From contig NW_004191893.1 of assembly GCF_000330505.1 (NCBI RefSeq), positions 120,884-146,849 of the forward strand: a DNA stretch of 25,966 bases, given 5' to 3'. A program made the translations under genes and the position numbers. This DNA is from Entamoeba invadens IP1 (Eukaryota > Evosea > Mastigamoebida > Endamoebidae). Positions 16,784-25,931 of this stretch are shown one piece after another (position 1 is the stretch's first letter; each line of letters begins with the position of its first letter). A model generated the notes under the pieces. The model was not told the origin of the DNA, searched no databases, and was given only the letters and a program-made list of their open reading frames with translations.

Positions 16784-17764
16784 ATGTATAAGAGGGTTCT
16801 TGAGTCACTGAAAAACAGAATGGCAATTCCAAAGCAGAAGGTGACGAGCAGTGAGGCGAAGCGTATTTCAGTCTCCTACGAAGCCGAACAGGAGACTGTT
16901 TTAATGGCCTTGTTGCTTAAAGTTGGTGTTGAATCCTTTACATTGATGTGTCCACGGAAGAGAAGTGACAACAGCCAGTTCTTGGACATCTTAGGCATTT
17001 CTATTCTGGGCCAACAATTGAATTTTCAGGACTATATTGAGCACCTCATTTTAGCAAGTGGGAAGTCGATTGCGAAAACCTCAAAGAATGGAGTGAAGTA
17101 TGACAAACGGAATCACAACGCTGCGACGAACAATACACTCGTCGCGTTGTTAGAGAAGGCCGGATTTAACATTGTGTTTAAAAACACGAAGGACTCAAAT
17201 GTCACATTGAAAATGAATCGAGTCAACGTCATTTCCTTTGGCAATTTGGTACTCTCGTGGGATGTTATTACAAGTGTTGGCTCTAAGATGAACATGAAAA
17301 TTAAGCAGATTGCACAAGGCTCGAAAAAAGAAGAGAACTTTGTGTTGACTCTTGCCACATTGGATATCGCCGATTTCATTGAACAATGCACTTTCACGGC
17401 TCATATCGACCAAAAGGTGTTATTGGAGTACATCAATCCTATGGCATGCTCTGCACAAATAGAAGGGAACTACACCGATACTGTTACTCCATTTAATACA
17501 GCAGTGTTTAATCAAAGCGAAGTGTCGTCTAAAGTACCTAAGACGATACTTAATGAAGCGAAAGAAGAAGAACTCCCACCAGTCCCTTTGGATGATGAGG
17601 TTCAACAAATCGAACAATTCCAACAGATGGTACCTGCTATCTTTGTCGACCCTATCTCTGGGTTGTATTACTACTACTCCTGCCAACCTAACTTGTTTGT
17701 TGAAGGTCAGAACGTCATTCAACAAACTGAGAACAACGAAGAGACGTTCTTCACTAACGCGTAG
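16784..17764 (+). CDS. Unrecognised 326-residue protein
   Basis: I do not recognise a family. The frame is clearly coding by composition and has promoter-like elements upstream. There is no signal peptide or membrane segment. The N-terminal 20 residues are basic. Residues 25-225 look like a mixed alpha/beta fold, with hydrophobic strands such as VNVISFGNLVLSWDVITSV and the helical stretch ATLDIADFIEQCTFTAHI. Residues 255-290 form an acidic, proline-containing linker (EEELPPVPLDDEVQQ). The end is aromatic and then acidic (DPISGLYYYYSC, later ENNEETFF). GLYYYYS resembles the YYYN-type core of a WW-like or OCRE-like aromatic motif, but only superficially. Probably an Entamoeba-lineage cytosolic protein. 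Confidence 0.72.
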   Translation: MYKRVLESLKNRMAIPKQKVTSSEAKRISVSYEAEQETVLMALLLKVGVESFTLMCPRKRSDNSQFLDILGISILGQQLNFQDYIEHLILASGKSIAKTSKNGVKYDKRNHNAATNNTLVALLEKAGFNIVFKNTKDSNVTLKMNRVNVISFGNLVLSWDVITSVGSKMNMKIKQIAQGSKKEENFVLTLATLDIADFIEQCTFTAHIDQKVLLEYINPMACSAQIEGNYTDTVTPFNTAVFNQSEVSSKVPKTILNEAKEEELPPVPLDDEVQQIEQFQQMVPAIFVDPISGLYYYYSCQPNLFVEGQNVIQQTENNEETFFTNA

Positions 17765-17914
17765 TACTCACTTGGTACTCTGAAACACACAAATTGGGTT
17801 AATATTTGTGACAATGGAAATGCCTGTAAAGCGGACGACTGACTGATCAATGAAACTTTGCAAGTTTATTTTGTTTTTATTTTTGTTTTGATTGCACCAA
17901 AGAATGTATCAACA

Positions 17915-18410
17915 TCAATTAAGTTCGGAATAATCGCTTTGGTTGTATTTTTTCAGTGCTACTTTACATTTGGAAGCCACTTTAATGGGTACTAAAACAA
18001 TAAGAAAACCTGCTAATAAAAAGACAAATAACGCTATGACACAACAAATCACTATTGTATCGATTGTCGTTTCATTCATACAACTTTTGAGTATGAGGTG
18101 ATAGGAATGAGCACATACATAACACTCATCTTGGCCACACTCAATACAATCCGCTCCACATGGTACACACCGGCCGTCTTTTAAAAAGTATCCCTCTGCA
18201 CATTGGATACAACTTGTATCATTACATTCAACACAATTTGAACACGCTTTTTGTAATTGATTGTATTCAAAGAACAAAAAACAAACTGTCCTGTTTATAA
18301 AGCAGTTGAGCGGAATGTGAGTAGACTTGAGATTCCGTCTTTGGATCAGAAGAAACAGTTTCCATTATCAAGAAACAAAGAAGAAACATTACAACTAACG
18401 GAGAACCCAT
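17915..18410 (-). CDS. Short Cys-rich type I membrane protein (furin-like repeats)
   Basis: Spliced gene: exon 1 18287-18410, exon 2 17915-18246, giving 151 residues. Exon 1 encodes a signal peptide (MGSPLVVMFLLCFLIMETVSS) and a short polar stretch. Exon 2 encodes a Cys-rich region (43-97) with CxxC pairs as in furin-like or EGF-like repeats (CSNCVEC, CIQCAEGYFL, CVPCGADCIEC), sequons at NDT and NET, a membrane segment at about 104-128, and a 23-residue tail with YNQSDYSEL. The repeats resemble the ectodomains of Entamoeba transmembrane kinases, but here no kinase follows, so it could be a receptor-like or decoy surface protein. Without splicing the exon-2 frame has no signal peptide or sensible start. 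Confidence 0.8.
18247..18286 (-). other. Very short intron (40 bp)
   Basis: On the minus strand it begins GTTTGTTTTTTG and ends CAAAAAG. Removal joins A+CG (Thr42) and places the signal-peptide exon in frame with the Cys-rich exon. It is the only AG in the interval that works. Confidence 0.78.
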
Positions 18411-18956
18411 TGTTTTTTTATTTTAAGTGTGTTCATTTTGTTGGAATTATTTCCCTATTCTAATAGCAATTTTTGTTTTCTTTCACCACTTGTTATTTTA
18501 CAAAACAATAATGAAGACATCTATTTCGTTATTTCTATGTAATCAAAAATAAAAAACAAAAGAAATGTTTTGCCATCAGTAAAAAAGAACAGAATATCTA
18601 AGTAAATTTCTTAGTTTTTCGACTCTTCTTTGTGATCGTTTTTTTTCATGAATTCATTTGGATTTCATTGAGCAAGACACCGGGTTTATTTTCCAAATAC
18701 ATTCCGTTGTTTTGGAATTTTCTATAACCCACTTTATATAAAACAAATGATACATTTTAATTTGAAAAAGTATAATTTAAACCATAAAAATGATTATGAA
18801 ATATCATCATTGCCACTCACCAATTGCTTTTCAAACAAGAATTTTTTATGTTTAAATAAAATAAGAAAAATTACGAAACTTTTACACAACTTTCCAACTG
18901 TGAATAATAACCAATTAAATATGCAAATGTAACATGAAAAATACTTGATAAACAAA
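18411..18956. other. Spacer upstream of the Cys-rich protein, 3' of the transporter
   Basis: AT-rich with no credible frame; the 18747-18932 frame is Asn/Lys-rich and composition-driven. Only the promoter near 18430 is identified. Confidence 0.55.
18425..18436 (-). promoter_or_regulatory. GAAC box, Cys-rich membrane protein gene
   Basis: On the minus strand AATGAACACACTTAAAAT; the GAAC ends 20 bases before the ATG at 18410, with a TTAAAAT right after. Confidence 0.45.
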
Positions 18957-20429
18957 TTACACATCGATGAATTTCATTGTAACAATGATGTTTACAGCCA
19001 TTGTGACAATCGTAAGCATGTAACACCAGAACAATATCGTCGAAGACGAATCCGTTCCCTTTGGGTAACACACGTTGACAACAATAATAGAGTTGAGTGC
19101 AGGGGGTGTGAACGATTCCAATTGAAGTACAAAATACATCACTTTGTTATCAGGCAACACTCGGTACCTATACATCAAATATGTTGCAACCCACGCAACA
19201 ACTGGGAACACCACCATCCGATACGCAAGCCCAATGAGTATTTTCCACGTTGGAATATTTCCCCCTCGTGGTCCATTTGATAAACTTCCGCCCAACAAAA
19301 ACAGCGCACAAAAGACAGTAGAGCTTCCCAAGTAGTAGATACATCTCCCAATGATACTCCAATCCCCACGGATGAGTAGTGGATCACGTATCCATTTGAC
19401 TAACATGAAGATGATTCCCAATATAGCCGCCATAGTTGGGATTGAGAAGAAGTTTTTGATAGAGAACCTGACGATCGAAGGGAGTTTGTTCCAGACAAAG
19501 AGAAATGGTGTTGCGATTATGAGAAAGACTCTTTTGATCTTTTGTGAACACATTTGAATAAAATGATGGACGGTCGAATCTTTTGTTGGCAAACCATTTT
19601 GAGAGGAATTGTGGTCATTCAATCCCTCGTCTAAATTATCGTGCGGTGGTATTACCGTTGTGTTGTGCTGCTTTTCGATTGTATTCTCAGACTTTTCGTT
19701 GTGGTCGTCCTTTTCTTCCGAAGTATTACTTTCATTTTCCATGTGAGTCACCACCGTCATGTTCTTTTGGTCTTCTAAAACAATTTCAACAGAATCTTTG
19801 TCAGATGAGGAACTTGTCGTCGCAATTTCTTTTGAACTTTTCTCATCGGACGTTTTAATTTTGTCTGCCATTTCAGTCTCCGCCTGTGCCTTCTGTTGTT
19901 CTTGTAACGCAGTGTCTCTTACATTTAAGTTGATGTAGTTGTATCCTAACACAAAAAATCCGACCATAAAGGAGAGCTGATATGTACATATATAACTGAA
20001 AGCTAAATCCTTGGCTTTGTCGCCCAATTCATTTGTCTCTGTCGTGAGAGCTTCAATAACTGCCATTGGTATATACATCACATTACCAAAACCTAACGTG
20101 AATGTAAAGACCCGATTGTCGAGTTTTGGTATTCGTAAAAGAGTGCCTAGGAGTAATGATCCAAAAAACTCAAGTATCATATGAGCTATACAAAACACGG
20201 GTAATATCCACAACTCCTTTAATTCACTGATTTCGGATATCGCAGTCGCAGTCTGGTAAAACACTATTGCCGGCATGAAAAAGGTGAATATCAGGCGTGA
20301 CCACCCCGCTCGGACAGTGGTGTCAAACCCAACCCAACGCGCTGCTACAAACCCCATCAATGCGATGAATACCAACTTTATCAGTGCAAAAAAAGCCACT
20401 TTTATGAGCGTGCCAATGTCCATCGCCAT
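18957..20429 (-). CDS. Auxin-efflux-carrier (AEC) family membrane transporter
   Basis: 490 residues. Two hydrophobic halves (about 8-168 and 300-488), each with about five membrane segments, are separated by a hydrophilic acidic loop (170-300) rich in Ser, Glu and Asp. This is the PIN/PILS-type architecture of the membrane transport family PF03547. The N-half carries the conserved Asn-Pro segment FGNVMYIPMAVIEAL (113-127), and the C-half carries the matching ESFTPPALNSIIV (438-450); these cross-over motifs form the substrate site in this family. Non-plant members move organic anions; the substrate here is unknown. The loop, with many Ser/Thr and DKDSVEI-type sites, is a plausible phosphorylation target. 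A TTTTAAAG element lies about 52 bases upstream of the start. Confidence 0.88.
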   Translation of the reverse strand: MAMDIGTLIKVAFFALIKLVFIALMGFVAARWVGFDTTVRAGWSRLIFTFFMPAIVFYQTATAISEISELKELWILPVFCIAHMILEFFGSLLLGTLLRIPKLDNRVFTFTLGFGNVMYIPMAVIEALTTETNELGDKAKDLAFSYICTYQLSFMVGFFVLGYNYINLNVRDTALQEQQKAQAETEMADKIKTSDEKSSKEIATTSSSSDKDSVEIVLEDQKNMTVVTHMENESNTSEEKDDHNEKSENTIEKQHNTTVIPPHDNLDEGLNDHNSSQNGLPTKDSTVHHFIQMCSQKIKRVFLIIATPFLFVWNKLPSIVRFSIKNFFSIPTMAAILGIIFMLVKWIRDPLLIRGDWSIIGRCIYYLGSSTVFCALFLLGGSLSNGPRGGNIPTWKILIGLAYRMVVFPVVAWVATYLMYRYRVLPDNKVMYFVLQLESFTPPALNSIIVVNVCYPKGTDSSSTILFWCYMLTIVTMAVNIIVTMKFIDV

Positions 20430-21403
20430 AAAAAAAGAATTGGATATAAAAGATTGGAGATGCTTTTAATATCAAAACCCTTTAAAAGTCTGTCGATTTC
20501 CTTCTGTTTTCCATACTGAGTCGTTATAAATTATTTTGTGTGGAGCGTATGTTAGTAAATCGATAGATTAGTTATAACTTTAAAAAGGTTTTTCCCAAAA
20601 AGGAATTACAAACTTTTTTTGTCATAACAATATTATATTTGTTTGTTTTGATAGTAATTTACACGGCTTTTTCTCGAGTTGTGAAATCTATTCTTTTAAT
20701 TGTGTGGATTTGGGATGGAAGTTTCTTTTTAAAGAAATCAAATGTATTATTTTTAATAATTTCATATACCAATAGTTTTAATACTGTCAGTTGTGTTATA
20801 TATGGTTGATGTTGTTAGATAATTTGATTACTTTTGAAAACAAAAATTAAGAAGACAAGAAGAAAGATGTTTGAGTTGAAATACGATAATCACGATGAAT
20901 GTCACATTTTCAAAGCTTTTTTAAATGCGTATTGAAGTTTTTTAATATTGAAGAGTAAATGACTATTTAAAATCTGTAATATCATTTTGTATCTATTTAT
21001 TATACTGTAACTATTAAAATATCATATTCTTTCAATAAAAGCATTGAATTGTTTAAGAATAAACAATGTGGTGCAATTATTTGGATTTCATCGCACTATG
21101 TACCGTATGAATTACATATAACTTTTGTTGAAAATGTATATTCTTTACAATGTATTAAGCAGAACACCATTTATAATTCAAATTAAATAACATTTTGATG
21201 AATAATTTAGTTCTGAAATAAATTGAAATTGAACGGATATTATTAGGCTTCATATTTCAATATTTTTATTTGTGATGAAATATTTCAACACCGAAATAGC
21301 ATTTGTTTATTTGAATCAAAATTTGCTCCAAAAGAAAATACAAAACGCTTCAAACAACAAATTAAAAATTGAACAAAATTAACATATAGCAGTACACGTC
21401 GAC
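20430..21403. other. Spacer between transporter start and RasGEF 3' end
   Basis: About 970 AT-rich bases. A 22-codon frame from the ATG at 20867 to the TGA ending at 20935 has gene-like composition (KYDNHDECHIFKAFLNAY) and may be a relic or tiny exon; nothing else resembles a gene. Confidence 0.5.
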
Positions 21404-23227
21404 TTAGAAATTGGAATGGAAGAAAAATTGGAAGGAGACGTTTTGATCAATAAGAAATTGGGAAGCCTTTGCCATTGCGATAATTTGAATGTGTTGCGAC
21501 ATCTTTTTGACTTGTTGTATATCGAGAAGACCTTTGTCCTCCACGTTGTCTTTTTTCAACTCCTCCATCTCTTTTTTCCACACAATATAACTTGGGGTTT
21601 TAGGGCATTCGTTGTCCAAACTTTCATACTCTTCTCGATAATTTTTGAAATCGTTGTTCTCGTCAAACGTCCTCTTCAATTTCTCAAACATCTCTTTTGT
21701 CGCGGCGTCAAGTTCACTTACCCTTTCCGGCTGTTCTTTAACTAACGCGTTGATCAAATTAAAGAGCGAATGGCCGACCGTATAATCGCGAAGGGTGACA
21801 CTTACGTTCGCTATTTTAATAAAGACTGAAACTCCGTTTTGTTGTTTGACTATCTTTTCAAAGATGTGGTCGACCGCTTTGAACTTCTGTGAATACTTTT
21901 TGAGTTTATTTGAACTCTCACAGAAGTAAAAATCCTTCAAAGGAAGATTTTCAAAGAGTTCTCTGTGGTAAAAGATGAGTTGTTTCCCAATGACACACGG
22001 ACTCAATGACAAAAAGTTCTCGTAATTGACGTCGAAGACCTTTTCATCGTCGACACACTCACTTTTCTCGGACACGGGGTACGAACACATCGAGTCGCGC
22101 GACGTCGATCGACTCTTCCTCTTCTTCCTCTCCATTCGTTCTTCTTTAATTTGATATGACTGCCTCTTTGATTTGTTGTAAGAAACAACGCGTGGGCTTT
22201 TATCGTCGTTGAACGACGAAAACGACGATCCATAATTCTCAAGCGACTTCTTTATCAAATTTTCAATTTCGTCGGAAAACCGTCCATTGTCGAAATGGAT
22301 GAGGAGCATCTCCTTGACATCATCGTCAAACGTCTCCTCGATGCTCAAGAAGTACAACAAAATTTTCTCGAGACGACGTTTCCTCTCCGCTTCGGAGTTT
22401 TCGATGTTTTGTAAAATACCGTCGACGCGACTTTCACTTTGTGTCTTCATGCGTTTGTCAGCCTTTTTCGTCTCCTTTTCTTTAAGCTCGTTCATCTCCA
22501 ATGCGAAGTTCCGCAAACTGTCGTTGGAGACTTCCGCGGGAAGCAACGCTTCCTCGACACACAATTTGCACAACTCTTTTGGCGTAAAGAAGAACTTCCA
22601 AGACGTTACGAAGAGGTCCAAATAATCTTTGTCGTCGAAGGAGTCGAGAGCTATTTGAAAGAAGACCTTCTTCGACATTTTCAGGATGTTCCCAAAATCG
22701 TCGAAGACAGGGTCTGCGTTCTGTTCAAAGACTTCTGAATTTGTTTGTCTTATCGTCGCGACAAAACTCTTCGCTTTCTCCGTGGAGCATAAATCGCCAA
22801 ATAACATCTCCGCGAGGTCAGCGTCATTCACTGAACTCCTATTCGCCAACACCTCAAACATTTCGCGGTTGACCTTTTCCATTCGCCAGACGACAAGACG
22901 AGGCGGGACGCAATAACACATCTCTGGCTGTTGGAGTAATTGATACGAATTTGTTCTAAAAATTTCAAGTAAGTTGGATGTGGGAAGACCAGAGCGGACG
23001 GCTTCATACACCACTTTTTGATTACCACCATTGGTCTTCTCTTCTTTTTTCCACACAACGATATTTTTAAAAAATTCAAATGTTTTGGCCAAAGAGGGCT
23101 GGCGCGTTCGTCGTGGAGAAGTTTTGTAAGTTTCTGATGGAGAAAAAGAATACCGAGGACTGAGGAACGGGGCGGATGTGATTGAAACGGGGGATATCCG
23201 CAGGTTTTTCAGCATTGTTTGAGCCAT
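21404..23227 (-). CDS. Ras guanine-nucleotide exchange factor (REM plus CDC25 domains)
   Basis: 607 residues. A Ser/Pro-rich N-terminus (1-45) precedes a helical region. The REM (RasGEF_N) domain lies at about 183-330, recognisable from DYLDLFVTSWKFFFTPKELC, equal to the family DFL.TYR.F.T..EL pattern. A charged linker with a basic RKKRKSRSTSR patch (about 365-378) follows. The catalytic CDC25 domain is at about 405-600: CVIGKQLIFYHRELFENLPL, then FEKIVKQQNG, a helix pair, NNDFKNYREEY and the terminal IQQVKKM..HIQII. It should exchange GDP for GTP on a Ras/Rap-type protein. The usual hairpin helix region is slightly shortened and the protein stops soon after the last helix. The start is the first in-frame ATG after a TGA. 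A 35-codon out-of-frame upstream frame overlaps it. Confidence 0.88.
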   Translation of the reverse strand: MAQTMLKNLRISPVSITSAPFLSPRYSFSPSETYKTSPRRTRQPSLAKTFEFFKNIVVWKKEEKTNGGNQKVVYEAVRSGLPTSNLLEIFRTNSYQLLQQPEMCYCVPPRLVVWRMEKVNREMFEVLANRSSVNDADLAEMLFGDLCSTEKAKSFVATIRQTNSEVFEQNADPVFDDFGNILKMSKKVFFQIALDSFDDKDYLDLFVTSWKFFFTPKELCKLCVEEALLPAEVSNDSLRNFALEMNELKEKETKKADKRMKTQSESRVDGILQNIENSEAERKRRLEKILLYFLSIEETFDDDVKEMLLIHFDNGRFSDEIENLIKKSLENYGSSFSSFNDDKSPRVVSYNKSKRQSYQIKEERMERKKRKSRSTSRDSMCSYPVSEKSECVDDEKVFDVNYENFLSLSPCVIGKQLIFYHRELFENLPLKDFYFCESSNKLKKYSQKFKAVDHIFEKIVKQQNGVSVFIKIANVSVTLRDYTVGHSLFNLINALVKEQPERVSELDAATKEMFEKLKRTFDENNDFKNYREEYESLDNECPKTPSYIVWKKEMEELKKDNVEDKGLLDIQQVKKMSQHIQIIAMAKASQFLIDQNVSFQFFFHSNF

Positions 23228-24484
23228 GTGAATAACCAGTTTGATTCGGTTTGGAATTCCTTTGAATAATTTGAATCAGCTGCACAACCTTGCAATTTTC
23301 TTTCTTTCTTTGCCATTTTCCTATCGAAAATAAGACGATCTTTTACAAAAACAAACCAAATCATGATAAACGCTTCAAGGTACTATAGAAAAGCTATTCA
23401 ATCACCTTGGAAATAATTGGAGTTGATTTAAGACTGGACGTTGAACATTTTTTGCTCATACCCTTTTGTTTTTTTGGTGTGGTTTTTTTCTGTAATTAAT
23501 TCGGCTTAGAATGGTTCGGTAATGATTTTGTTACTAAAAGAAACGATAGATTAGACAGACGGATTTATGGAATAGCAAGAAGAGATATTATAACAACACG
23601 TTGATAGTTTTCTATAAAATCTTTGCCGATTTGGTATGGAAGAATCGTTTTAAGAAAAAAACAAAATTTTCAGCAGTGCCAATCATTGTATTATATTGTA
23701 ACATCGAAAGCAATTTGGCCATATTATCTTTTAATACAATTGATTCAAATAATAAAAAGTGTGGTTTCGGTCAATTATAGAAAAACTGTGGGAATATCTA
23801 GAGATTTTTTTTCTATGGCAAATTGTATTTTTTTTTCTAGAATTGTTATTAATATTTTTTTTATTGAAATTTTAGTTTTTATATACTAATAATATATTAT
23901 AGCATCTTTTGTGTTATAAAAAACTGAAATTTACCCCTTTTTATTATTAACTTCTGGAAAAAACAAAAACAAAAATATAAATAGTTTAATAATTTATAAT
24001 ACAAAATTATAATATACTAAAAATAAGAAACCATTTCAATTAACTCTGTAATAGTTTTTATTATTATTTTTTATAAATTTAAACTTGATAATGTTTTGTT
24101 TTCTTCATTCAATAATTTAACATTATTTTTATCTACAATGTCGGGATTATTATTCTATAAAAAAAATCATTTTTGAGATATCAACAACTACCCTTTGTAA
24201 TTTCTTCGAAAAAATCAAAAATAATTTAAAAAACAAATACTTTTCTCAGAATTGTTTTAATAAATTATTTACAATGGAATAGTTATAAATACTAAACATG
24301 AAATTGTGTTATTTTATCTCAAAACTGTTTTATAAATTTCATTATCGGCGGATAAATCGGTGATAATAAAACAGTTGCCTAGATTTTTGATATTTCTGTA
24401 ATGTTTAAACAACATTGTTCTAAAAATGCATATCGACATGTGGTTTTCATCAGATAAAAACCCATACATTAATAGTAAAGTAAA
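23228..24484. other. Long AT-rich spacer with a structured inverted repeat
   Basis: About 1.26 kb upstream of the RasGEF and 3' of the sulfotransferase. The 23623-23889 frame is Phe/Ile-rich and not credible. A nested inverted repeat occurs at 24323-24376. No RNA gene recognised. Confidence 0.55.
24323..24376. repeat. Nested inverted repeat
   Basis: Perfect 11-base arms AACTGTTTTAT (24323-24333) and ATAAAACAGTT (24366-24376) enclose a second pair, ATTATC and GATAAT (24341-24346 and 24362-24367), around the comparatively GC-rich core CGGCGGATAAATCGG. Confidence 0.75.
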
Positions 24485-25863
24485 TCAATTAAAATAGTTT
24501 GGCAAATACTCTTTGAATCTCTCGTAATAGAACATGTATCTCTTTCTCACGTCCTCCTTGTCAAAGACTATTTTATCATCATCGCTTACAATCTTCCCAA
24601 AACTTTCCTGTGGGTGGACCATATTTTTGATGTTTTGTTCGAATTCTGGTGTATACTCCATTCCAAAGTACTCATAGATCTTTTTAGTCTCTCCAATGGG
24701 GTCTTTTGTCATTGATGAGAAAGCCAAGTCGTAGATTTGTTTTTCTCTCTTTGGGTCTTCCTTGACCCATGCGTCTCTTGCCGCAATTGAATTCTTCAAA
24801 CACAAAGTGTTCATTCTAATGACATTTTCGTTGAGCCACTTGACATCATCAAAGCCAAGGTCGTCAGGGAAGTTTCCTCTTATTCTGAAGTACCCTGTTA
24901 TTACACTCTTCAACTCTGCAATGGGCTCTCTATGAATCCAGACTACTCTTCCTTCAGTCTTTCTGACCATATCCAAGAAGTCACCAGGGTTTAAGAAATG
25001 CGACACTGCCTTCAAACAAAGGTGTTGCTTCTCAGTCATTCCCAAGTCCATGATATGCATTTTGAACTCCTCGATCATGGCGTCATACATGAATTGGTAT
25101 GATCGTTTGAAGATGTTTTCTCTGTACTGTTCGAGTCTTGGTAGGCATGATGAATAGATTAATGTGTGTCCCAACATCTCCATGAAAAAGATTTCTTCCT
25201 CTGCTTTTTTAACATCGTCAAGTGCGTGGACTTTGTTGAATTGGTCTTTTTCATTGATTACGGGATTTACAATTTTGTTGGCAAAAGCTAATCTTCCTTC
25301 TCTGCACATCGTCTTGCTTCCTGGAGAGAGATGTTCATACAGTGCAATACAATTCGCGTTTGGGTCTTGACTTAATACGGCGTGTGTGAATGTTGATCCA
25401 CTTCTTGGGAGTGCAACAATGAAGAGGGGGTTCTTAATTGTGATTTTGTCAAGCTCTTCTTTACAAGTGTCCTTTTCATACAAGAATCTATAAGTCATTG
25501 TTTTGTATAAAAAATGTGTTAATGTCTTAAATACGTTTATTATACAAACCTAAGATAAGACTGCACCTTTCCAACACTCGATCTAAAGGAATTCTTAAAA
25601 ATAGCGGATTCACTGTCAAAACACCCTGCAAAGAAGTCTTGAATTGATCCTTTAAAAACTGAATCTTCTAACTGAGCATGGTATTTCAACGGAAGTGTTT
25701 TGTACTCTTCAGCTCTTGATGGGTCCAATTGACTCATGAGACCAACTGCATACATCTGGATTTTCTGGTATATACCAACAAATGGCTCGTCAGGCATAGC
25801 ATGGCGCATATGGGGGTTGGTTTTGTCAAACTCATAGAGGTTGGGGTTTTGGAAGGTGGACAT
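24485..25863 (-). CDS. PAPS-dependent sulfotransferase
   Basis: Spliced gene: exon 1 25550-25863, exon 2 24485-25487, giving 438 residues. It should move sulfate from PAPS to an acceptor. The 5'-phosphosulfate loop is LFIVALPRSGSTFTHAVLS (P-loop at about 131-137), and the 3'-phosphate motif is RVVWIHREPIAELKSV (about 285-300) with a downstream RGNFPDD. The layout fits the sulfotransferase family 3 group (PF13469) more than the classical cytosolic SULT group. The N-terminal 100 residues are a helical extension that includes PLKYHAQLEDS. From known biology, Entamoeba activates sulfate in its mitosomes and uses several sulfotransferases to make sulfolipids such as cholesteryl sulfate, linked to encystation. 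The acceptor here cannot be told. Neither exon alone has a complete fold. Confidence 0.9.
25488..25549 (-). other. Intron of the sulfotransferase gene (62 bp)
   Basis: On the minus strand it begins GTTTGTATAATAAACG and ends CTTATAG. Splicing joins AG+A (Arg105), giving QSYLRFLYEKDTCKEE across the junction. Unspliced, the frame meets TAA within three codons. Confidence 0.9.
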
Positions 25864-25885
25864 ATGTAATTTGGGTTTGGAGTTG

Positions 25886-25931
25886 GTTTATATAGAGTTA
25901 TTTCCACTCTAAACTCTTCATTAGTTCTTTT
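25886..25931 (-). promoter_or_regulatory. TATA-like and GAAC elements, sulfotransferase gene
   Basis: On the minus strand CTATATAAACC lies 23-32 bases before the ATG at 25863, and AAAAGAACTAATG ends about 56 bases before it (GAAC 60 bases upstream). The GAAC/TATA order fits the Entamoeba core promoter. Confidence 0.5.

Noticed and set aside
23623..23889. 88-codon plus-strand frame
   Set aside because: It is Phe/Ile/Tyr-rich from T/A runs, with no domain and no promoter element.
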